Below are positions 1-9,610 of a stretch of 64,000 nucleotides of DNA, piece after piece. The number at the start of each line of letters is the position of its first letter. Within the stretch, counting starts at the first letter, position 1. The DNA comes from Orbicella faveolata (taxonomy: Eukaryota; Cnidaria; Anthozoa; Scleractinia; Merulinidae), in the NCBI RefSeq assembly GCF_002042975.1, contig NW_018149090.1, positions 65,538-129,537 of the forward strand, in the 5' to 3' direction. The notes beneath the pieces were generated by a model that did not search any database, was not told the origin of the DNA, and saw nothing but the letters and a program-made list of their open reading frames with translations. The position numbers were made by a program, and so were the translations under genes.

Positions 1-106
1 GACCAGTTGATTACTCATTGATCACCCATCAGTTACTCATTGATGTCACTGACTGTCAATTAGTTACAGTATGTCTGGTTTATTGGCGCAAGACTAAGTT
101 AGTTTT

Positions 107-137
107 TCTGAAAGTGTCTGAAAGTGTCTGAAAGTCT
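107..137. repeat. short tandem repeat, 10-bp unit
   Basis: About three copies of TCTGAAAGTG lie just upstream of the first visible STARD7 exon, probably in its intron. The only significance seen is as a microsatellite-like tract. Confidence 0.6.
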
Positions 138-230
138 TTTGTTGTGTTATGGTTATGCTCTCATGGACCATAGGACTTGCCCACTGAGCATGCAAGAATT
201 ATGTCAGTTAAATATTTGATTGTTCCTTAG

Positions 231-3200
231 GTGCAAAAAGGACATCAGATTGGAAAACACTAAAAAGAGGAAACGTGAGAAAGACAATAGTAATGGAGAA
301 AAATGGGAAAAGTTTATAAATCAGAAGCAGTTAGAGGTGTGGAGGAGGCCTGTTGATACCACTGGCTTGTTTGAATACAAAGGTATGAGCAAATGAGTTA
401 GTTTACTATTATTAATTTGCTGTTCAGTGATTGAGTGTGATATGGCAAAAAATACGTGCGGACTTACAGTCTGAGAAGTGTGTGATAACTTGTATAAAAT
501 TTTATAATTTTATAATTATATTTTTCTTAGTTGGTGCACTTCTGTGCACACAGATAACTAAAGATCTTAAAACAGTCCATAACAAAAATCAAGTTTTAAA
601 TTTTTTCCTACGTTCTGTTTGTAGTGTTTGGCACCTTCTTTGACATCAATGCAATGTCCTTTTACAGAACACAGGTATGCCTGAATGTGCTTTAGTGACC
701 AGCAAAATTTGTAAATAATTATACTGGGTAAAAATAGCCATACAGATACGCTGCAATTTAATCTTTTCCCAGGAAATCCAGTCTCCATACATATTCATGT
801 ACATGTTGTGTTTCTTGTTGTGCTAGTAAGAGCTACATGTATAAATGGAAGGGTTCAAACCTTCTTGGTTGTGGCATTGCTTAAGATTAATATGTGGCCT
901 TGTGTGCCAAGGTTTCAGATACATGTACACTGTATAGATATGTAGATATCATAAAATAATATTTTCTTAGATTTGACTAAAATGGATTTACAATGGAAAA
1001 AAGTAAAAATTAGTAATACATGTACAGTGTAATACTGGCAGATTGTTCAACAATTTTCAAATGCCAGACACTATTGAAAAATACAAGTCCACTGTGAGGA
1101 ACAAGTTTTGTTTTATGTCATTATTTTGTTTTGATTCAGGTTGATAATGAATACCGCATAGCCTGGGACCAGTTTGTTTTGAAACTAGATGTTGTTGATT
1201 CAGATCCTCTGAGTGGCAGTGAAGTTCTTCACTGGGTCACAAAATTTCCTGTAAGTAGGGCATTGAAAAGCACATTTAGGCATGAATTCCTTTTTTTGGT
1301 AACTACATTGAACATATGGTTTGTTCTACTATACTTGCGCAGCCTTCTCAAAATCAGCCGGCTGCCGGCTCAAGGACCTTCTTCCTCTGGAGGTTTGACT
1401 GTCTCCTTCTAGTTGGGAAAATATATTAAGGTAATGATGAAACTCATGCCATGCCATCTGACAGGGTGTGGAAAAAAATGACAAATTATGCGGAAATTTT
1501 TGGTTGGGAAATGCAGAAAATCCGAAAAATGCATCAAATATGCGGAAAACAAACAGGATTATGTGGAACAATTTCAACAGTCGACAAAACTGATAAGTTA
1601 ATAACTCCTTCTGAATGTACTGAACAACAGTGAAACGAAAAGCATGTCAAAATCTTACCCACAATTTAAGCTCGTTAATGTCGAAATTTAAGCTCTCATG
1701 ACAAATTTACAACACCAACTGTCTCGTGTAAATCAAACCTACAATTTTGCAACCAAGTTTTAGGTGTTTTGTACACAGAATAATTCATAGGGTTCAGTTG
1801 TTGAAGGCTTATCGCATGTGACAATGTTGTACCTTTTCATGTACTGTACATTTCTGTTCTGTTTCTTTTTCCTTGACATTCTTAGTACCCTCTGAGGAGT
1901 AGAGACTATGTTTTTGTGAGAAGAGGAAAGGTAAGCATTTATTATTTTTCTTTATAATCCAGAATTTTTTTAACTGCAGGCACTGGAGATATACATTAGC
2001 CTTATAAATTAAATAGTGTGAAACTTAATTTCAGACTACATGTATATTGATACATGGAGTGTTGGAGAGAGGTTGGCCTATTGGTTAGTGAGCTGGGCTC
2101 CAGATGCAACCCCCCTTATAGAGTCACTTTTGCTTGTTCTTGGTGCCTCTTTCTGCACATTTGTATCTTTACACACTGGCAAATTTAGTGCAGGAGTGTA
2201 ACCTGTGATGAACTAGCATCCCAACCAGGGAATAGCGGAAATAATTTTACCGTTATGGTAATGATCTGATTTAACGCCCGGGGCGCTTATTTACTTTTGG
2301 TACCCCAAGGGACGGCACTTATTCAAGGCAGGGCGCTTATTTGGGACAGGGTGCTTTTTCCTTTTTTGAGAAACAATTGAATGTTCAGAACAAAATTTTA
2401 ATATGTTATTTATTAAAAAAGGAACAGCAACAGAAACAATAACAACAACAACAGTTGTTGTTGTTATCGTTTCTGTAACAGTAACAAATATATGGTGAAT
2501 GTTCAGTTAACGTGAGGGAATTTTAATCTGTTTTGATGTTGATACATGTAGCTTTGACAGTGTCACTTTTGGTACCTTGATACGTAAATAAAAGCTTTCT
2601 GGTGCGGCATCGTTGACATCAGACCTGGTGATCCCGTCGAAAGGATCCTTGTCATGGCTTGTTCTAACCCTGCATGCCAAGGCTGATTTTCCTTGACGCA
2701 GCACTTGAATAATATTAGCATAGAGGCGCTTATCAGAATGGGGGCGCTTATTGGAATAGGGGTGCTTATTAATAAAAACACATTCGAAGGGGGGCACTTA
2801 TTCAAAAGGGGCACTTATTGGAAGGAGGACGCTAAATCGAATCATTACGGTAGTTGCTTCATGATTTTAAGTGCTAGCCTGGCACACCATAAAGATAGGC
2901 AGTCAGGAGGTTTCATTAAGGGCTGGGCACCGGGCAAATTGACCAGCTGTGACGATGATTTTGCCGGCCTATATGTACGTGTAACTTGACCATCTTGGTC
3001 CTCTTGCTGAAAACCCTAATGAAAACCCTGGACAGTATAGTATTCTTTTGTATTGTATTTAGCAATTATTTGCCAAAGGCGAAGTGAACATTGGTGAATA
3101 TTCACCGAGACGAGGTGGAGGTGAATATTCACCAATGTTCACTGAGCCTGAGGCGAATAATTGTTTTAGTATAATTTTCAGAGGTGAACATCAAGGACTA

Positions 3201-4378
3201 CAAAATAACAGACTAAAACATAAAAACACAGACGCAATTGTTCGTGTGCATACATGTATGCAGCTGTAGTTTTAATAATAAGCTTACATGTACATTGATT
3301 GTCAATCAATTTACTCATCAAGTGCGGCAGTAAAACAAATGAGTGAAACACTAAGAAAAATAATTTCATCCTGTACCTTTGTTTTATCGTTGTTGACTTC
3401 ATTCACAGTTGTCATCATCGCCTAAAAACGAGCAGCTTTAGTTTGTAGAAAAACAAATTTCGGTCAATCGATCTGACCAGCTGGCAATCGATGCAACCAC
3501 TGCGTTTACGATTCTTAAAAACCTTGAATACGAGTTCTTGAAAAGATTTTTGGTCCAAGGGCGACAGCAGTCATTTTGAAAATTCTCCATCCTTTCAAAT
3601 ATACTGGACTTGGAGTGATAAATGAAAACTTCATTCAGTAACTGTCCGCCATGTTTACTTGCTGAGATGGCAAAGATGGTGAGGTTAGTAACCAAGCTCC
3701 AGCAGGGTGAATATAGCGTCACATGATGAGCTTTTCGACCAATCAGAATGTCCAATTCTTATATTCACTTCTGGAAATTATACTAATGATTAATACTACT
3801 TAAAATAAATTTACGTTACTTTCTACCTAATATGTAATTAAGCAGAACTTTTAGACTCAATACCTTTCTTTTAAACCATAATTTATTTTCTGCTAAAAGC
3901 TGTACTGACGTTTTTTTGGTACATGTTCCTGTATATTATTATTATTATATTATTATTTTATTGTGCATAAAATTTATGTGGTTTATTAGTGCCATCATAC
4001 ATGTAAATGTAGGTTTATTTACATGTATGGGGTGTGCAGACCACTTAAAGTTTGAAAGTGCTGTTCAATATTTTGCTGAGAGGTATTCTTCACTCTTTCT
4101 TTTAGATTGATCATCGGTCAATGACAATGGTTCTGATATCAAGGTGAGTAGTATCACTGCAATGCAGTGATGTTGCAGCTTTTTGTTGTTTCCCTTACTT
4201 GGACTGGGTCTGGGGTGGTGGTAAGAGTACTTTCTGCAAGACAATATTTAACATAAGATACCAGGAGATAAGAATTTTGATTAAAAAACGGTGCACCAGT
4301 TTATTTAACAATTAGACCCGTAGCCCGCAAGGGCTACGGGTCAATAGCCCATGCGGCAAAGCTGAATGGGCTATTGAC

Positions 4379-4412
<34 letters not shown>

Positions 4413-4557
4413 TAGTATCACCCAACTAGTCGGACAGACAAGGTAATAACAAAGTTGGCAAATGCAAGTTGAAGAAATATTTATTTGGGAATAAAACGAA
4501 AGAAAGCGTCATGCTCGATGGCGCCAGTTCCGCTACTTGATGACTATTACTAATAGT

Positions 4558-4597
<40 letters not shown>

Positions 4598-6809
4598 GGT
4601 CCACTAGTTGGGTGATACTAAATGATATTATTACTTAGTAGTTGGACTTTAAGTTCCTCTTTGACTATAGCCATCTAGTTGACTTAGATGGCAATCTTTC
4701 AGTGAGAAAGTTTGAAGAAAGTCAGAAGTCTTAAAGTGCCTCTATGATCAAATTCTCGATACTCATTTTTTTAAATTTTCGGATGCAATAGGCCTTCTCT
4801 AGATATCTTGGTAAATTTCAACCTATTATGAACATTAGAACCCATGTTTTTTAGACCTTTATTTCCGAGAATTTACGGCCTTCATCACTTTTCCTTGTTC
4901 CAAGTCTTGGTTGAGAATTGGAGAAAATGACGTCATTTTCTCAAAAATACCTCACAGGTTGAAATTATAATAACAATTAGTGCAGCAATTCCTATAAAGG
5001 ATAACAAAAACTTTGGCTCATTTATTCGTGCAATTTTCTACATTAATAAATTATTAAATTATAATAACAATTATTGTTATTATAGTTTCAACCCGTGCAG
5101 TATTTTTGAGAAAATGACATCATTTCCTCAGATTCTCAACCAAGACTTGGAACAAGGAAAATTAATGGTGGCCGTAAATTCTCGAAAATAAAGGTCCGAA
5201 AACCGCGAGTTCTAATGTTCATAATAGATTGACATTAAGTAAAATACATGTATCTAGGAAAGACCTGTTGTGTATGAAAATGTAAAAAAATGGATGTAGA
5301 GAATTTCATCATAGTGGCACTTTAGTCCTTAAGCAAAATACCCCTTGGAAGTTAAATCTTGAAGAAATCATTAAAGTCCACCATGTGGGCACTTAAGTTA
5401 AAGGTCAAACATAAATGTATTTTGAATTCCTGTCATAAGCTTGTTATTGGTGGTAAAAAAAACTCTCTATGTACAATGTGAATGAGTATAGATTTATCTT
5501 TGTTTGTTGTTGAATTTTACTTCATCAGGGCAACTGAGCACCCTCTGTGTCCAGAAAATGGTGAATATGTCCGAGTGCCAAGTTACAATTCCAGCATGGT
5601 TATTTTACCACACAAAACATTTGATGAGGTGAGGAACAAACCACTGACTTCTACAAAATAATAATCATATTGATGTACCAGAAATGACACCAGTAAAAAA
5701 TAGTAATAAAAGTAACCATAAAGTGTATGCGAGTGATATTCCCCTAATTTCGGATTCCGAGTGTTGTAGAAAACATTTGGATAATAAACACACTGGCATC
5801 CATTTGACTTTTAAAAATATGCTTTCATATTATATTTTGTCTTTGGATATTAGCTGTTCCTCAGAGTTCACAGTTGTCGCCTCTCAGATCAGACAATGTG
5901 TGCAGACAAATATCGGAATCCCAGCATATTTTTCGTGCCGAATGGAGGTTATTATAATAATATAATAGATGTACATCTTTGTCATTGTACCAGCAGCATT
6001 GTACAATAAAACATGTGTTGTGAAGCCAATAAATTATTATTTTCTCTTTTATTCTGTTTATTTATGTAGGATGGGTTTGACTTTGTCTTGTCATACTTTG
6101 ATGATCCAAAGACCAGCTTTCCATCATACTGCATGAATATTTTGACAAGCTCAAGTAAGTTTCACCACAACCTGTAGTACCTTGTTGCTGTTCGTGTAAG
6201 ATTCTCTAAACAGCTTAGGATACTTGTTCCCAGCTCACTATTTTTCTCTCTCTCACGATGCTCTATACCAGGGTCCGAAATTAACTTTTTTAGGCAGGCG
6301 CCAACTGGCGACTGAAATTTTTCTTTTCAGTCGCCATATGGAAAAATGTGGTCGCCAAAAAGTGTCAATAAAATTTTTCCTTCGCAGCCAAATACAAACC
6401 AAAATTTTTGGTCGCCAGATGGAAAATTCTGCTCGGCAATTTTTCTTTTAAGAATCGGAACGAAGAGAACGTATTTGGGCCCGCAATGATAGTGATTTTT
6501 CCGCTAACGATAAGATTAAATACAAACACGCTGATTATTTAAACACCTACCACTGAAAACCCACGACGAACGAATCGAATGCCGGCCATATACGCAGTTT
6601 CGTGAGACTGCCAAATGTTTCAAGTCAATTTTATACCTTCTCTTGTCTCTACCTTTTGGAGAAGAAATGTACCCGACTGAAAACTGCCATTTGGTTCTTT
6701 GCTCNNNNNNNNNNNNNNNNNNNNNNNNNNNNNNNNNNNNNNNNNNNNNNNNCTGTGGAACCTTGTGGTAGAGTTATAATAACAGGAAAATCGGTTTTAT
6801 ACTTCAAAA

Positions 6810-6844
<35 letters not shown>

Positions 6845-7194
6845 GGGCGTCCTTGAATTTTATTTTAATCGATTTGGCTGAAAATCTAAGTTTGTGTAAT
6901 TATCGTGGCTTGAAATAGTTAATCGCCCGCTGGCAACCAGCTGCGAAATTCTGGTCGCCAGTGCAAAATTTTTAGTCGCATTGGCAACCAGGAAAGCGCA
7001 ATTTGGGACCTTGTATACAGTAGTTTAAGAGTCAAATCATAGAAGGTAATGTGATGCTCATGCATTTCACTTGTAAGTAAAGTGCATCCATGTTATGTTG
7101 TTTACTTCTAGATCTTCCATCCTTCATTGAGACACTACACAGTGCAGCAGCTGGGTTAAATCAAAGTCAAGAAAGATCTCTGCAAGTTGGTTGA
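231..7194 (+). CDS. STARD7: STARD7-like START-domain lipid transfer protein, 3' part (8 exons)
   Basis: Exons, each with AG/GT borders and matching phases: 231-382, 625-674, 1140-1250, 1886-1930, 4106-4143, 5529-5628, 6070-6154, 7112-7194 (stop TGA 7192-7194). Together they give about 220 residues, the START domain and the C-terminus; earlier exons lie left of the window. Seen motifs in order: VWRRPVDTTGLFEYK, VFGTFFDI, VDNEYRIAWDQFVLKLDVVD, SGSEVLHWVTKFP, YPLRSRDYVFVRR, FDEDGFDFVLSYFDDP, FPSYCMNIL. This is the order and wording of animal STARD7, which moves phosphatidylcholine to mitochondria and uses alternative N-termini for targeting (family knowledge). The N-terminal targeting region cannot be judged here. 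The tail after the START domain (NQSQERSLQVG) is not recognised. The gene converges on the minus-strand giant gene. The family call is firm; orthology to STARD7 rather than a sister START protein rests on these motifs. Confidence 0.9.
2248..2852. mobile_element. fold-back / MITE-like element with GGCGCTTATT repeats
   Basis: The ends are imperfect inverted repeats: TACCGT..TAATGATCTGATTTAACG at the left and, read on the other strand from 2852, TACCGTAATGATTCGATTTAGCG. Inside, the decamer GGCGCTTATT and variants recur near both ends. The centre is a hairpin (arms about 2431-2452 and 2455-2476, CAACAACAAC / GTTGTTGTTG). No transposase frame is seen. It lies in the STARD7 intron 1931-4105. It is probably a non-autonomous DNA element; superfamily not assigned. 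Confidence 0.6.
3063..3162. repeat. palindromic hairpin element, 100 bp
   Basis: A near-perfect inverted repeat runs from CAATTATTTGCC to GGCGAATAATTG. The inner arms of 24 bp (3083-3106 and 3120-3143) are perfect and centre on ACATTGGTGAATATTCACC. It sits directly left of another inverted-repeat element in the same STARD7 intron. Confidence 0.7.
3164..3787. mobile_element. MITE-like element with 23-bp terminal inverted repeats
   Basis: The left end TTAGTATAATTTTCAGAGGT matches the reverse complement of the right end (TTAGTATAATTTCCAGAAGT) with two mismatches in 23 bp. The interior is non-coding. The TTAGTATAAT end suggests a short A/T target duplication, but the exact target site is unclear. 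It lies in the STARD7 intron 1931-4105. Confidence 0.6.
4309..4409. repeat. 101-bp palindromic element (CAATTAGACCC ends)
   Basis: The sequence starts CAATTAGACCCGTAGCCC and ends GGGCGAAGGGTCTAATTG. The two halves pair along nearly their whole length, including CAATAGCCCAT / ATGGGCTATTG. It is non-coding, in the STARD7 intron 4144-5528, and almost abuts the next inverted-repeat element. Confidence 0.75.
4411..4622. mobile_element. MITE with 20-bp perfect terminal inverted repeats
   Basis: TTTAGTATCACCCAACTAGT begins at 4411 and its exact reverse complement ends at 4622. The roughly 170-bp interior is non-coding. One base separates it from the palindrome at 4309-4409. Confidence 0.75.
4731..5324. 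mobile_element. large fold-back element, about 590 bp
   Basis: The left end (TAAAGTGCCTCTATGATCAA from 4732) and right end (reverse complement TAAAGTGCCACTATGATGAA to 5323) match. Arms of about 250 bp pair with scattered mismatches, for example TCTCAACCAAGACTTGGAAC at the right against GTTCCAAGTCTTGGTTGAGA at the left. A central spacer lies near 4980-5080. It is non-coding, in a STARD7 intron. Confidence 0.7.
6264..7016. mobile_element. degenerate inverted-repeat element with GTCGCC motifs, split by the assembly gap
   Basis: The left end TATACCAGGGTCCGAAATTA resembles the reverse complement of the right end, TATACAAGGTCCCAAATT. GTCGCC/GGCGAC motifs recur near both ends (6304-6425 and 6950-6990). 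The middle is interrupted by a run of Ns. It lies in the last STARD7 intron. Confidence 0.45.
6705..6752. other. assembly gap (48 N)
   Basis: A run of Ns inside the repeat at 6264-7016. Its true length is unknown. Confidence 0.97.
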
Positions 7195-7680
7195 CAGACT
7201 ATCGTTTCGTTACAAACCAAGTGTTAAGGATATAGGAAGTGTACAAAATAGTGTACATCAGTGTTGAGAAGAAGATTCAATGCATTTCTCTGGGGAACTT
7301 ATCAATTACTACAAAGTCAAACAAACACTTATTTTTGCATGGGAGACATTACGACCCTTAACAACACAAGTGTGATTGTCAACTGTGATTGTTCATTAGC
7401 AGTAGAAGTAGCTTGGAGTGTGCAACATGATTCAAGTTTGCTCTAGGAAACTATTCATGTTTGTAGACCTGATGGCTAGTCAATAACTCAAACTGCAAAG
7501 ACTGTGTGAATTGAACTTCATGGATGCGCCTGTACAGTCAGGGGTCAAGTGCAATTATTGGAATAACTTTATAGGAACACTCGAAGAGTTTCTGATTTGT
7601 ATTTTCCAGTCCAAGAAAATATATTTTTGGTAGTGCTCTGTCACTTAGTTTAGTACTAGTGATACACCATTAAAAATTAT
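7195..7680 (+). other. probable STARD7 3' untranslated region
   Basis: Non-coding sequence after the STARD7 stop. An ATTAAA at 7669-7674 is the first plausible polyadenylation signal seen. The UTR end is inferred only. Confidence 0.4.
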
Positions 7681-9610
7681 CAGAGGAAAAAAGTGTTTAT
7701 TTGTTGACTGTATAGTATACAGACGCCCTGCTCTCCTGCACGGAGATTCAGATACTTGTCGGAATCTGCTGTGCAAGGTGACCACAGGTACAAACTCAGT
7801 TAACTCATCGCTCAGTCGATTCTTCCTACACAAACAAACCCTTTGATCCTCTGCAGAAGAGAGAGAGAACAGATGAAATGTGTTCTTCCTGCCTGACGTG
7901 CTGACATGTCATATGAACAGAAACTAAATAATAAGTTGAGGGAAAGGGAAAGAATTGATCTTTTCGGATCCTGGGGATCTGAGAACTCAGAAGGCCCAGT
8001 AGTTCCGGCTTAGTGTTCCAATGGGACTATGGCTTCCCCAACGGACTAGGGTCCCATTCTGGAGGCGGAAGTTCCCCCCCCCCCTCCACCCCCATCCGAA
8101 CATTTTTGCTACTGAACCAAAGTCTAACATGCCGACATGATTTAAAAAGAGAAAATTAGCAAAGTTCCACCTTAGATTTTCAGTAATTTCCATGGTCCTG
8201 CATACTGTTGTGCTTTCCCTTATCCGCGCACCTATGAGGTGTGCCAGTTTTCCCGTTGTGGAATCCCAATTGGTTCCTTCCACACTGCGTTCTTCTGTGC
8301 TTCCCGTGTGTTCTGTTACTTGCTCGTATATTTCGTCGTTACGGCCTGCCCTTACCGCATGCTCCAGCGGCGCTGCCTTGTCCATTTGATTTCCGAATGT
8401 GTAAGAAAGGGCAAGTAATCCTGGGGCCAGCGTTTTTTGGAATCAAAGGGTCAGAAGGTGTTTGCTTACTCTCTCTCTGGGCTGAAAGGGAGAAACTTGT
8501 TGAGTACAACTTGCCACTTCCAAGCCATCTTTATGAAGTTTGTCTTTTGCAGTTTGTATTGCAAATGGCAAACAAGAGCGAAAAGGAGACTGATCAGTTG
8601 TGAAACATTTGATGTTCTCTGGGTTGTGTGAAGGATCATCTTGGATGCCCATGCTCCAGGGAAATTCGACAATAGAAGTAATATATCAAACACGAGAGAC
8701 TGCTTCATCGGGATATCCAAACACCGAGAAGACAGTTAAAAATAAGACACGCAGGGCAGTATTGAAAAAATTCGAGGTGTTTAGATAACCGATGAAACAC
8801 TGTCTCGAGTGTTTGATATATCTCCTCAATTGAAACAAACACTAAGGAGTAAACGGAGAAACAAAATCGTCCAATCTATGCTAATTAAGACCGGGTACCC
8901 AAACCTCCTTCACGGATGTGATTTCCTTTGTCTTAAGTTGACGAATTACTAATAAGTTTGAGAACTGGCTTTTAAAATGATTCAACAGAACCCGGAATAA
9001 ATTGGATACCAAGATTATTAACTTTCCACCCTATAGTTAAACGCATTAAGCTTGTGTTCTCTGAGAGTATTTTATTGTTGATATTTCGTACAATTCTTGC
9101 CACTACAGTAGATTCTACATAAATACTCTTGGTATTTAAAACGTCTCCACACACTTTGTATCAAAACTCGGATAGCGTAGTGCACTTAAGTCAAGAAGGG
9201 GGAGAGGGGGGAGAGTGGGCAAAGACGCATGTTTATTGTGTGACTCCATGTGATAACCAGTCACCATGGTCGGTCTTGATCCGAACTATGGAATCTCGTA
9301 TAGACCTTGCACTTATGAACCTGCATGAATGCTCGATATTTCAATGTAAACTTCTCTAAATCGTCGAACACACACACGACTATAAAACACGAACTATAAT
9401 AACGGCTTTGGAAGCCATTTTCACACACTATTTTTTAATGAATTTTAAAAACCGATGAAAGAATGCAACTTCAAAACGTAGGTAATTTTCACACAAAATG
9501 AAACTTTTCAAAAACATTAAAAATAGTCGGTGTTTCTAAAGAATAGCTTTTAGAATGCTAAAGTGAAACTATAGAGCTTAAAGTTATCGTGGTATTCCCG
9601 TGGTTGCTAG
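7680..9610. other. convergent intergenic region, no supported gene
   Basis: This lies between the 3' ends of STARD7 (plus) and the giant gene (minus). Open frames here (for example 7987-8385 and 8443-8652 on the minus strand) match nothing I recognise and lack splice context. It holds a poly-C tract near 8076-8090 and a fold-back element at 8676-8825. AATAAA on the minus strand at 9071-9076 is a candidate polyadenylation signal for the giant gene. Confidence 0.5.
8676..8825. repeat. fold-back repeat with about 45-bp arms
   Basis: ATATATCAAACACGAGAGAC..TTCATCGG.TATCCAAACACC at about 8678-8722 is the imperfect reverse complement of about 8776-8824 (GGTGTTTAGATAACCGATGA..GTGTTTGATATAT). A spacer of about 53 bp lies between. 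It is non-coding and MITE-like. Confidence 0.65.

Noticed and set aside
7987-8652. Two minus-strand open frames in the same frame (8443-8652 and 7987-8385)
   Set aside because: Separated by a stop, no recognisable domain, no splice context, and facing an open frame on the other strand; left as unassigned intergenic sequence.
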